A stretch of DNA of 64,000 nucleotides. Origin: Taibaiella sp965229095 (lineage in GTDB: Bacteria > Bacteroidota > Bacteroidia > Chitinophagales > Chitinophagaceae). Shown in pieces: positions 52,539 through 61,644 of this stretch (positions are counted from its first letter, which is position 1; each line of letters opens with the position of its first letter). Under the pieces are notes generated by a model. It worked only from the letters and a program-made list of their open reading frames with translations, was not told where the DNA came from and searched no databases. The stretch covers positions 4,216,001 through 4,280,000 of the forward strand of contig OZ245855.1 in NCBI GenBank assembly GCA_965229095.1, given 5' to 3'. Made by a program: the position numbers and the translations under genes.

Positions 52539-53696
52539 ATGCAGCAAGTATTGCAAAGAATAAAAGGCGACAAAGTGATCTGGTCGGTAGTATTGATACT
52601 ATCGCTACTGAGCCTGCTTGCGGTATATTCCGCAACGGGGTCGCTTGCCTGGCGTATGGATAAAAGCTCCGGCTTTTACATGGTGAAGCAACTGGGCGTA
52701 TTGGTGGCAGGTCTGGGCATTATCTTCATCGTGCACAGGGTCAACTATACCAAGTTTGCCAAGTTCTCGGTACTGCTGTTCCTCATCTGTATCCCTTTGC
52801 TGATCTATACTTTGTTCTTTGGTACCAAATTAAACGAAGGTTCGCGCTGGATAAGATTGCCTTTGATCAACCTGACCTTCCAGACCTCCGACCTGGCCCG
52901 CCTGGCTATTTTCATGTTCCTGGCACGGCAATTGAGCGTAAAGCAAAAAGTGATCAAGGATTTTAAGAAAGGATTTCTGCCGGTACTGATCCCGGTATTG
53001 ATCATCTGCGGATTGATAGCCCCGGCTAACCTTTCTACAGCTTTGCTGCTCGGCCTTACCTGTTGTATCCTGTTCTTCATCGGAAGGGTAGATGTAAAGC
53101 ATATTATGTTGCTGGCTGGTGTGGGTATCGTGGGGGTGATCTTATTGTTTGCAGTATCCAAAACCCTGGGCATAGGCCGTGGCGCCACCTGGGAGAAACG
53201 TATCGAGAACTATATGGGTAAAGGGACCGACGAGAAGGACGGCGACAGCAATTACCAGATCACCCAGGCCAAGATCGCCATTGCCAGTGGTGGTATTACA
53301 GGAAGGGGCCCGGGTAAAAGCTGGGCCAGGGACTTTTTACCGCACCCTTATTCGGATTTTATTTTTGCGATCATCATTGAAGAGTACGGCATTATAGGCG
53401 CAACTATCCTGATCGGTGTATACCTGCTGTTCCTGTGGCGGAGTATCCTCATCTTCAGGAGATGCCCTTATGCTTTCGGTGCCTTCCTGGCCGTGGGATT
53501 GAGCTTTACGCTGGTATTCCAGGCTCTGATGAATATGGCCGTAAACGTACACCTGGTGCCGGTTACGGGGTTGACGCTGCCCCTGGTGAGCATGGGAGGC
53601 TCTTCGATCTGGTTCAACAGTGTGGCTATAGGTATAATATTAAGTGTAAGCCGGTATGTAGATGAGATGGAAGGACAACAAGCATTAAGTAAATAA
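52539..53696 (+). CDS. ftsW: Septal peptidoglycan polymerase FtsW
   Basis: This 385-residue SEDS glycosyltransferase polymerises lipid II with FtsI. Ten membrane helices are predicted. Conserved loops are visible: GSRWIRLP, QPSDLARL-like (QTSDLARLAIF), GRGPGKSWARDFLPHPYSDF and PLVSMGGSS. It is shorter than RodA only slightly and is identified by its place between murD and murG. Confidence 0.93.
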   Translation: MQQVLQRIKGDKVIWSVVLILSLLSLLAVYSATGSLAWRMDKSSGFYMVKQLGVLVAGLGIIFIVHRVNYTKFAKFSVLLFLICIPLLIYTLFFGTKLNEGSRWIRLPLINLTFQTSDLARLAIFMFLARQLSVKQKVIKDFKKGFLPVLIPVLIICGLIAPANLSTALLLGLTCCILFFIGRVDVKHIMLLAGVGIVGVILLFAVSKTLGIGRGATWEKRIENYMGKGTDEKDGDSNYQITQAKIAIASGGITGRGPGKSWARDFLPHPYSDFIFAIIIEEYGIIGATILIGVYLLFLWRSILIFRRCPYAFGAFLAVGLSFTLVFQALMNMAVNVHLVPVTGLTLPLVSMGGSSIWFNSVAIGIILSVSRYVDEMEGQQALSK

Positions 53697-53727
53697 TAAT
53701 AACCATTCAACCTTAGTACAGCAAACG

Positions 53728-54819
53728 ATGAAAATAGTAATAGCAGGCGGCGGTACAGGCGGGCATATTTTCCCCGCAGTGGCTATTGGCCATGCATTGC
53801 AACGGTTAAAACCCGGTACGGAGCTTTTGTTTGTAGGTGCGAATGGTAAAATGGAAATGGAGAAAGTGCCGCAGGAAGGGTTTAAGATCATAGGGCTCGA
53901 TATTGCTGGGTTCAACCGGAGCAATTTATTCAAGAACCTGACCTTGCCCTTTAAGCTTTGGAAAAGCAGGCAAAAAGCGAACCAGATCATCAGTGATTTT
54001 AAACCCGATGCGGTAGTAGGCGTAGGTGGCTTTGCCAGTTTTCCGATGTTGTATGCAGCCCAGGGAAAAGGTATCCCGACCTTGATACAGGAACAAAATT
54101 CCTTTGCAGGGAAAAGCAATAAGATCCTGGGTAAGAAAGCAAAGTCGGTATGTGTGGCTTACGATGGCATGGAGCGTTTTTTTCCTAAAGAAAAGATCAT
54201 GATCACCGGTAACCCGGTAAGGGCTACTATAGCGCAGGCCAATATCAGCCATGAGGAAGGCCTTGCTGCTTTCGGATTGGATAGCAGGAAAAAAACGATC
54301 CTGGTCGTAGGTGGTAGCCTGGGAGCAAAAACAATCAACGAGGCGATAGCTACGCATATAGACGAGATCATGAGCTGGGGCGTACAATTGATTTGGCAAA
54401 CCGGCAAGCTGTTTCTGGAAGAAGGAAAGAAAGCAACTGCAAAATTTGACAAAGGGATCGTAGTGCAGGAGTTTATCCGCAATATGGAATATGCTTATGC
54501 TGCTGCGGATATGGTGGTGTCGAGGGCCGGCGCCTTAGCCAGTGCAGAGCTTTGTATCGCAGGCAAACCGGTGATCTTTGTGCCTTATCCCTTTGCCGCG
54601 GAAGACCACCAGACCAGCAATGCGATGGCATTGGTAGAACACAACGCGGCTATGATGGTTAAAGATAGCGAAGCCCGTACGGTATTGGTGCAAAAGCTGA
54701 AGATGCTGGTGCAGGATGAAAATATGCAACTGATCATGGCGCAGAATATCGTGAAGCATGGCATCAGGGATGCTGACGAAAGAATAGCCCAAAAAGTAAT
54801 TGAGATCGGCGGACAATAA
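53728..54819 (+). CDS. murG: Lipid II synthase MurG
   Basis: This 363-residue GT-B glycosyltransferase adds GlcNAc to lipid I. The N-terminal loop is IAGGGTGGHIFPA; GVGGFASFP, EQNSFAGKSNK, GGSLGAKTINEA and the C-terminal donor site SRAGALASAELCIAGKP follow. Length is typical. It ends 11 bases before the murC ATG. Confidence 0.96.
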   Translation: MKIVIAGGGTGGHIFPAVAIGHALQRLKPGTELLFVGANGKMEMEKVPQEGFKIIGLDIAGFNRSNLFKNLTLPFKLWKSRQKANQIISDFKPDAVVGVGGFASFPMLYAAQGKGIPTLIQEQNSFAGKSNKILGKKAKSVCVAYDGMERFFPKEKIMITGNPVRATIAQANISHEEGLAAFGLDSRKKTILVVGGSLGAKTINEAIATHIDEIMSWGVQLIWQTGKLFLEEGKKATAKFDKGIVVQEFIRNMEYAYAAADMVVSRAGALASAELCIAGKPVIFVPYPFAAEDHQTSNAMALVEHNAAMMVKDSEARTVLVQKLKMLVQDENMQLIMAQNIVKHGIRDADERIAQKVIEIGGQ

Positions 54820-54830
54820 TAATAGTGGAA

Positions 54831-56192
54831 ATGAATATCAACAACATAAAAAATATTTACTTCATCGGTATCGGGGGCATCGGTATGAGTGCTCTGGCCC
54901 GCTTCTTCAACGAACGTCGCGTTATCGTAAGCGGCTACGACCGTACAGAAACGGAGCTGACCCGGAAGCTGGCCGAAGAAGGTATGGATATTCATTATGA
55001 AGATAACGTAAGCCTGATACCTAAGGAAGCCGAACTGGTAGTGTACACACCGGCGATCCCCAAAGATCAATTGGAACTGAACTGGTACCGGGATAACAAC
55101 TATCCCGTATTCAAACGCTCCGATGTATTGCAATGGATCACCGAAAGCATGTTTGCCATTACTGTTGCCGGTACACATGGCAAGACCACTATCAGTACGA
55201 TGATCGCCCATATCTTTAAGGATACCGGTTATGGCTGTAACGCTTTTCTGGGTGGTATTGCATCTAATTACAATACCAACTACTGGGGCAGCGATAACAA
55301 TGTAGCCGTAATCGAGGCCGATGAATACGACAGGAGCTTTTTGAAATTATGGCCCGATATAGGCGTTCTGACAGCGATGGATGCCGACCATCTGGATATC
55401 TATGGTGATCTCAATGCCCTGGAAGAAGCTTTTGTGCAATACACAAAGAATATAAAGCCGGATGGCTCCCTCTGGGCAAAGCATGGTCTGGCGCATGGCA
55501 GCTTGTTGCAGGCAAAGCATAAATATACCTACAGCCTGCAGAACAGCGGCGCTACGGCTTATGCAACCGATGTGCGGATCAAGGACGGCGGTTATACTTT
55601 TAATGTAGTGGGGGCGGGCTGGATGCTGCAGCAGGTAAGGTTGAATATAGGTGGGATGCATAACGTGGAGAATTGCGTGGTAGCGATAGCCGTTGCCAAA
55701 CAACTGGAGATCGACGATATGTTGATCAAAAATGCAGTAGCCGATTTTAAAGGGGTAAAGCGCCGTTTTGAATATATCATCAAAAATGAAAAAACAGTTT
55801 ACATCGATGATTATGCACACCATCCCGAAGAGTTGGCAGCATTGATCAAAAGCGCTAAAACTTTATTCCCCGAAAAACGTTGTGTGGTAGCTTTTCAGCC
55901 GCATTTGTTCAGCCGTACCCGCGATTTTGCAGAAGGCTTTGCACACAGTCTGGATATGGCGGACGAAGTATTGCTGCTGGATATTTACCCCGCGAGAGAA
56001 CAGCCGATGGAAGGTATTACCATCCGTACGATAGCAGACAAGATGGGCAACCCCAATCATACCATTTTATCCAAAGAAGGATTGATCGAGTATGCAGCTA
56101 CAGCCCCTATTGAATTGCTGATCACAGCGGGAGCCGGGGATATCGATAAATTGGTGGAACCGATAAAGGAAGCGATCGAAAACAGGAAATAA
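54831..56192 (+). CDS. murC: UDP-N-acetylmuramate--L-alanine ligase MurC
   Basis: From ATG 54831 the ligase has 453 residues; a GTG at 54825 could add two. It attaches L-alanine to UDP-MurNAc. The start GIGGIGMSALA, ATP loop VAGTHGKTTISTM, EADEYDRSFL and DDYAHHPEEL are clear. It lies between murG and ftsQ, as in most dcw clusters. Confidence 0.95.
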   Translation: MNINNIKNIYFIGIGGIGMSALARFFNERRVIVSGYDRTETELTRKLAEEGMDIHYEDNVSLIPKEAELVVYTPAIPKDQLELNWYRDNNYPVFKRSDVLQWITESMFAITVAGTHGKTTISTMIAHIFKDTGYGCNAFLGGIASNYNTNYWGSDNNVAVIEADEYDRSFLKLWPDIGVLTAMDADHLDIYGDLNALEEAFVQYTKNIKPDGSLWAKHGLAHGSLLQAKHKYTYSLQNSGATAYATDVRIKDGGYTFNVVGAGWMLQQVRLNIGGMHNVENCVVAIAVAKQLEIDDMLIKNAVADFKGVKRRFEYIIKNEKTVYIDDYAHHPEELAALIKSAKTLFPEKRCVVAFQPHLFSRTRDFAEGFAHSLDMADEVLLLDIYPAREQPMEGITIRTIADKMGNPNHTILSKEGLIEYAATAPIELLITAGAGDIDKLVEPIKEAIENRK

Positions 56193-56225
56193 CAGAAGAA
56201 TGACATAAACGGCCAGTGCTGTTGT

Positions 56226-57398
56226 ATGCCGGTCTATACAATGAGTGAACAAAGAAACATATCGACCAAGAAAGTGCTCCGCTTTTCAGTAGGCGTTTTA
56301 CTCGTGGCCATTTTCATGGTAGCGCTGATCGCGGCTTCGCGTCAGCAAAACAACAAGACCCTGAAAGGGCTTGAGGTGCACCTGAATGATGAGCGTGAGT
56401 TCAGCTTCCTGCAACGGAAAGATATTGAGAACCTGCTGCTGAACAACAGGCATATCAACCTGTCGCAGACATCGATCGCCAACCTGGACCTGAAGAGGAT
56501 GGAAGACATTGCCCGGACCAATGCCTGGGTCGCGCAAGCGGATATTTATGTGGACAATAAGCAAGTGCTCCAGGTAAATATAGTACAGCGTACACCCGTA
56601 GCCAGGATCTTTGATATGAATGGCGCCAGTTATTATATGGACAGCACTTTGCATACTATGCCGGTAAGCCAGGGTTATGCCTATGCCGCTCCCGTATTTA
56701 CCAATGTGCCGGTATCGCGTAACGACAGTGCCAACAAAGCCATGTTGGGTAAGATAGCCCATATGAGCACCGTGCTGGGTAACGACAGTTTCTGGCATGC
56801 ACAGATCACACAAGTGGAAGTGCAGCCCGACCAGACTTTTGTACTGATACCTTTAATGGGCAACCAGAGGATACTGGCCGGCGATACTTCGGCTATGACA
56901 ACCAAGCTGGGACATTTAATGGCCTTCTATAAAAATGTTTCCAACAAAATAGGTTGGGATAAATACGAAACCCTGGACTTACGGTTCAAAGACCAGGTAG
57001 TAGCCAGCCCTTCGATAGGATGGGTGCCGCCTAAAGTAACGGATACCGCATCCATAACTATCGATGTTCCGGCTACGGCGCCCGGTGCAGCAATAGCCGC
57101 CGATGTAAAACCGGCAACCGTAAAGCCTGCAGTGGCTGCGGTAAAACCGGCAACTCCGGCCCCGGCACAGCAAAAGCTGGTAGTAAAGCCTGCAACAACA
57201 AAGGTGACAATGCCGGCCAAAGCGAAGCAGACTGTCGCTGTGGCAAAGGCTAAACCGGTACCACAGGCTGCACACAAGGCGAAAGCTGATGCACATAAAA
57301 AGGACGTAAAGAAAGAAACGAAAAAGGAAGCAAAACCAGGCCCTAAAACGCAATCACCGAAATACATTTACCCAGGTAAACATTCCGGCAATCATTAA
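56226..57398 (+). CDS. ftsQ: FtsQ/DivIB cell division protein with long basic tail
   Basis: This 390-residue protein has one membrane helix (about 17-38), a POTRA-like domain (about 45-120) and a beta domain ending near residue 265. The last 120 residues are an Ala/Pro/Lys-rich tail (KPATVKPAVAAVKPATPAPA, then KKDVKKETKKEAKPGPK), longer and more basic than in typical FtsQ. The tail may bind wall polymer or FtsB. A second ATG at 56241 is a possible start. Confidence 0.88.
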   Translation: MPVYTMSEQRNISTKKVLRFSVGVLLVAIFMVALIAASRQQNNKTLKGLEVHLNDEREFSFLQRKDIENLLLNNRHINLSQTSIANLDLKRMEDIARTNAWVAQADIYVDNKQVLQVNIVQRTPVARIFDMNGASYYMDSTLHTMPVSQGYAYAAPVFTNVPVSRNDSANKAMLGKIAHMSTVLGNDSFWHAQITQVEVQPDQTFVLIPLMGNQRILAGDTSAMTTKLGHLMAFYKNVSNKIGWDKYETLDLRFKDQVVASPSIGWVPPKVTDTASITIDVPATAPGAAIAADVKPATVKPAVAAVKPATPAPAQQKLVVKPATTKVTMPAKAKQTVAVAKAKPVPQAAHKAKADAHKKDVKKETKKEAKPGPKTQSPKYIYPGKHSGNH

Positions 57399-57415
57399 TT
57401 ATACAAGTAATCGTT

Positions 57416-58849
57416 ATGAATAAAAAAGAACAACCCATCATCGTAGGCCTTGACATCGGAACCACTAAAGTAGTGGCCATAGCCGGCAGGAAAAATGAAT
57501 TCGGAAAACTGGAGATACTGGGTTTCGGTAAGGCCGATTCGGCGGGTGTAAGTCATGGTGTCGTGCTCAACATAGAACAGTGTATCCGTTCTATCGAGCA
57601 GGCCATTGATAAATGCATGCAGTCGAACCCTAACCTGGAGCTGAACGAAGTATATGTAGGCATTGCCGGCCAGCATATCAAAAGTCTGCAGACTCGGGGC
57701 GACAGGGTGCGTTCGGTTACGGATGACGAGATCACGAAAGAAGATATCGACATGCTGATCAAAGATCAGTACAAAACATATATACCCGCCGGTGACCAGA
57801 TCATCGACATCATTCCGCAGGACTTTATGATCGACAATACGCCGAACATACTGGACCCTATCGGGATGAGCGGGATCAAGGTGGGCGCCAATTTCCACAT
57901 CGTTACGGGCGACCGTAACGCGATCAGGAACATCAAGCGTTGCGTGGATAAGTCGAGCCTTAAGACCAATGACCTGGTATTGCAGCCCCTCGCCTCGGCC
58001 GCGGCAGTAATGAATAACGAAGACCTGGAAGCGGGTGTGGCTATCGTAGACATAGGCGGCGGTACCACCGACATGGCGGTGTTCTATGACGGTATCCTGC
58101 AGCATACCGCGGTGATCCCTTATGCAGGGACCAATATCACCAACGATATCCGCCAGGGATTGGGTGTATTGCGTGCCCAGGCCGAAGCGATGAAAGTACA
58201 GTTTGGTATGGCTCTGGCTGATGAAGCCAAGACCAATGCCTATATTACGATCCCGGGATTGCGCGGTTTGCCGCCCAAGGAGATCTCTGTAAAGAACCTG
58301 GCGCACATCATTCAGGCGCGTACCGAAGAGATCCTGGATTACGTGATGTATCACCTGAAACAAGTGAACCTGGATAAGAAGCTCTTTGGCGGTATTATCC
58401 TTACCGGTGGCGGCAGTCAGTTGAATCACCTGATCCAGCTGACCGAATACAAGACCGGCCTGGGCGCCCGTATCGGGCAGCCCAACGAACACCTGGCGGG
58501 CGGGCATCATGAAGCCCTCAACCACCCGATGTACGCTACTTGTATCGGCCTGATCCTGCGCGGTTATTCCGATTTCGAGACCGGGAAGCTGAATTTCAAC
58601 AGCAGCAATAAAGAGATCAATGTAAGCAGGGAGACACTTTCCAAGGACGTTTTTGTAAAAGTGGAACTGCCTAAAGAAACAGTACCGGTTGCCGCTAAGG
58701 ATAGTTTTGAAGAAGAAACACCCGAACAACGGTACGAGAAACAGGAGCGCAACAACAAACGTTCGGAAACGATCAAGAAAGTATTCAACCAGATCAAGAA
58801 CGGCTTCATGAGCTTCTTTGAAGAGCCGGAAGATCAGAAAATAGAGTAA
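57416..58849 (+). CDS. ftsA: Cell division protein FtsA
   Basis: This 477-residue actin-like ATPase tethers FtsZ to the membrane. Phosphate loops are GLDIGTTKVVAI and IVDIGGGTTDMAVF, the adenosine site is LTGGGSQL, and the C-terminal helix KNGFMSFFEEPED can serve as membrane anchor. About 60 more residues than usual lie between the core and this helix. It begins 17 bases after ftsQ. Confidence 0.95.
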   Translation: MNKKEQPIIVGLDIGTTKVVAIAGRKNEFGKLEILGFGKADSAGVSHGVVLNIEQCIRSIEQAIDKCMQSNPNLELNEVYVGIAGQHIKSLQTRGDRVRSVTDDEITKEDIDMLIKDQYKTYIPAGDQIIDIIPQDFMIDNTPNILDPIGMSGIKVGANFHIVTGDRNAIRNIKRCVDKSSLKTNDLVLQPLASAAAVMNNEDLEAGVAIVDIGGGTTDMAVFYDGILQHTAVIPYAGTNITNDIRQGLGVLRAQAEAMKVQFGMALADEAKTNAYITIPGLRGLPPKEISVKNLAHIIQARTEEILDYVMYHLKQVNLDKKLFGGIILTGGGSQLNHLIQLTEYKTGLGARIGQPNEHLAGGHHEALNHPMYATCIGLILRGYSDFETGKLNFNSSNKEINVSRETLSKDVFVKVELPKETVPVAAKDSFEEETPEQRYEKQERNNKRSETIKKVFNQIKNGFMSFFEEPEDQKIE

Positions 58850-58984
58850 GATAACCTGCAATTCAAATGAAGAAGATTTGAACTGCAGTGATGCATAACC
58901 AAGAGTTACAATACCAATTCATTATTAACCCATCGATCTTTGTGCCGTAAGGAATGAAGATAACTTTTAAACAAACAGTAGCAT

Positions 58985-60622
58985 ATGATACACTTTGAAA
59001 TCCCCAAAAATCAATCATCTATCATCAAAGTGATAGGCGTGGGCGGCGGCGGCGGTAACGCGGTAAATTACATGTACAATTTAGGAATTGATGGTGTGGA
59101 TTTTATTGTCTGCAACACCGATTCCCAGGCTTTGGCCCAGAGCCCGGTGCCCAACAAGATACAGTTAGGACCGCACCTGACGCAGGGACTTGGCGCCGGG
59201 GCTAATCCCGAGATCGGCAAGCAGGCAGGCGAGGAATCTGTAGATGAAATTTCCAAAATACTGAAGGTAAATACCCGTATGGCCTTTATTACTGCGGGTA
59301 TGGGCGGCGGAACCGGGACCGGTGGTGCGCCTATTATCGCCAAAGTATGCCGGGAATTAGGTATTCTTACCGTGGGTATCGTTACTACTCCGTTTGCTTA
59401 TGAAGGTCGTAAACGCCTGAAACAGGCACAAGACGGTATTGCCGCAATGAGGGATCATGTTGATACTATACTGATCATCTCCAACGATAAGCTGCGCCAG
59501 CAATACGGCAATCTGCCATTTACACAGGCATTTTCCAAAGCCGATAACGTATTGGCTACTGCTGCAAAATGTATCACTGACCTGATCACTGTTGACGGGA
59601 AAGTAAACCTCGACTTTAACGATGTGCAGACGGTAATGAAGAGCGGCGGAGTAGCCATCCTGGGTAGCGCTATGGCTACCGGCGAAGGCCGTGCGCGCCA
59701 GGCAGTGGAAGAAGCATTGAGCTCTCCTTTGCTGAACGACAGCGAGATCGAAGGTGCACAATGGATTCTGCTGAACGTAACGTCGGCTGCCGGTGACTAT
59801 GAGCATACACTCGATGAGCTGGAAATTATCCAGGGCTATGTACAGCAGCAAGCGGGCAATACCTGCGATATTATCCTGGGTATGGGTCATGATCCTAACC
59901 TGGGCGAAAACATCGCGGTAACCATCATCGCTACTGGTTTCCATCACCACGAGATCAATACTGAAATACTGGATCGGAAACAAGCAGCGCCCGAAAAGAT
60001 CGTTGTTCCTTTGGGACAGGTAGGTGCAGCAGCATTGGTAGAAGCAAAAGCGCCGGAAGTGCCCGCACCTGTAGCCGATCCCATGGCGCCAGTATTGGTA
60101 GAGGCTCCCGTTACCGCTGCTTACCAGCCGCAACCCTTACCGCAGGTACAAATGCCAGAGCCTGCGCCTGTAGTGGAGGAAAAGACTTCCTTTAACCTGG
60201 AATTGCCCAAGATGGCAGAACCCCAGGTGGTGGTAGAGCAAAAGCCGCAACAGGAATACAAAGCGCCGGAGCTGGAGCTGATCATTAAGAATGAGCAAGT
60301 ACAGGAAGAGCCCATGAAACGCGGCGATCGTTACCTGACCGCAGAAGAAATAGAAGAGCAGCGCCGCTTTGAAGAACAAAAGAGAGCATTGGAAGAGCGT
60401 GCAGACCGCCTGCGCAGGATGAGCTTCAATATTCAGGGTAGCGAGAATGCTCATGAAGTAGAAAATGTGCCTGCTTACGTGCGCCGCCAGACTAATCTGG
60501 ACAATACGCCGAACTCTTCCGATAACTTCTTGTCCGGGTATTCTGTTAACGCCGATAAAGACGGTAAACAAGGTAATATTAGTACCATAAATACTTTCCT
60601 TGACGGGAAAAAACCAGACTAG
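58985..60622 (+). CDS. ftsZ: Cell division GTPase FtsZ
   Basis: This 545-residue tubulin homologue forms the Z-ring. The GTPase domain has GVGGGGGNAVNYM, the tubulin signature MGGGTGTGGAP and NLDFNDV. After the core (about 325) comes a 200-residue Pro/Val/Glu-rich linker, a charged coiled segment (EEIEEQRRFEEQKRALEERA), then a C-terminal peptide STINTFLDGKKPD that fits the FtsA-binding tail. The linker is long for the family. A 135-base gap and a terminator flank it. Confidence 0.96.
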   Translation: MIHFEIPKNQSSIIKVIGVGGGGGNAVNYMYNLGIDGVDFIVCNTDSQALAQSPVPNKIQLGPHLTQGLGAGANPEIGKQAGEESVDEISKILKVNTRMAFITAGMGGGTGTGGAPIIAKVCRELGILTVGIVTTPFAYEGRKRLKQAQDGIAAMRDHVDTILIISNDKLRQQYGNLPFTQAFSKADNVLATAAKCITDLITVDGKVNLDFNDVQTVMKSGGVAILGSAMATGEGRARQAVEEALSSPLLNDSEIEGAQWILLNVTSAAGDYEHTLDELEIIQGYVQQQAGNTCDIILGMGHDPNLGENIAVTIIATGFHHHEINTEILDRKQAAPEKIVVPLGQVGAAALVEAKAPEVPAPVADPMAPVLVEAPVTAAYQPQPLPQVQMPEPAPVVEEKTSFNLELPKMAEPQVVVEQKPQQEYKAPELELIIKNEQVQEEPMKRGDRYLTAEEIEEQRRFEEQKRALEERADRLRRMSFNIQGSENAHEVENVPAYVRRQTNLDNTPNSSDNFLSGYSVNADKDGKQGNISTINTFLDGKKPD

Positions 60623-60647
60623 TGCTTGATCCGCTATATGGCTAATA

Positions 60648-60680
60648 AAGGCGTTCCGTTTCCGGAGCGCCTTGCTTTTT
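60648..60680 (+). terminator. Intrinsic terminator after ftsZ
   Basis: An 11-bp stem (60648-60658 with 60663-60673, one G-T pair) with a four-base loop is followed by GCTTTTT. It ends the dcw operon. Confidence 0.88.
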
Positions 60681-60771
60681 ATCAATAACAGGCGGGAGAA
60701 ACCAGGACCGTACTTTGCAAACCCTTATCTATTTATTACTTTTATCCCCTTAAAGCTAATCTTCTCCTGAT

Positions 60772-61611
60772 ATGCAATTATATACTATCGATACCGGTTT
60801 GTTTAAACTCGACGGTGGCGCCATGCATGGCGTAGTGCCCAAAAGTATGTGGAATAAGGTCAACCCTGCTGATGAGAACAACATGTGCTCCTGGGCCATG
60901 CGTTGTCTCCTGGTAGAACAAGAAGGAAGACTGATCCTTATTGATACAGGTATAGGTACCAAGCAGGACGAAAAATTCTTTGGTCATTACTATCTGCACG
61001 GCGATGCCTCACTGGAAAAATCTATCCAGGCTAAAGGCTTCTCGATGGATGATATTACCGATGTGTTCCTAACCCACCTGCACTTTGACCATGTGGGTGG
61101 TGCGGTAAAAAGAGAAGGGGAGCAACTGCTGCCTGCTTTTAAGAATGCAACCTACTGGAGCAATAAAGCGCATTGGGATTGGGCAGTACATCCCAATGAC
61201 CGCGAGAAGGCCTCTTTCCTGAAAGAAAATATACTGCCCCTGGAAGAAAGCGGCCAAATAAAATTTATTGATGTAGCCGATGGTGAAGAATGGATCAGCA
61301 ATTTCAGGGTTCGCTATGTAAATGGGCATACCGAAGCCATGATGCTGCCGCAGATCAATTACAAAGGCAAGACCTTGCTGTACGCTGCCGACCTCCTGCC
61401 CAGCATGCACCATATTTCCCTGCCCTGGATCATGGGCTACGATATGCGCCCGCTCGATACCCTCAACGAAAAGAAAAAGCTATTGGCCGAAGCCGTGGAT
61501 AAAGAATGGTTGCTGTTTTTTGAGCATGATTACAAAAATGAAATGTGCAACATCCAGAAGACCGATAAAGGTATCCGTGCACATGAAGTCATAAAGCTTG
61601 CCGAATTGTAA
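60772..61611 (+). CDS. MBL-fold metallo-hydrolase
   Basis: This 279-residue metallo-beta-lactamase-fold protein has the zinc motif HLHFDH with H102, H104, D106 and H107, then a histidine in VNGHTEAM and a final one in FEHDY. LIDTGIG is at residue 56-62. It resembles lactonase-like hydrolases (AHL lactonase or glyoxalase II groups), but no signal fixes the substrate. There is no signal peptide. Confidence 0.85.
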   Translation: MQLYTIDTGLFKLDGGAMHGVVPKSMWNKVNPADENNMCSWAMRCLLVEQEGRLILIDTGIGTKQDEKFFGHYYLHGDASLEKSIQAKGFSMDDITDVFLTHLHFDHVGGAVKREGEQLLPAFKNATYWSNKAHWDWAVHPNDREKASFLKENILPLEESGQIKFIDVADGEEWISNFRVRYVNGHTEAMMLPQINYKGKTLLYAADLLPSMHHISLPWIMGYDMRPLDTLNEKKKLLAEAVDKEWLLFFEHDYKNEMCNIQKTDKGIRAHEVIKLAEL

Positions 61612-61644
61612 TCAGCAGCTTCCGGCTGCTTTATACGCTATTAC

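Noticed and set aside
57395..58861. Open frame of 488 codons on the minus strand opposite ftsA
   Set aside because: It is an antisense shadow of a well-conserved gene, has no family features, and its composition follows from the ftsA codons.
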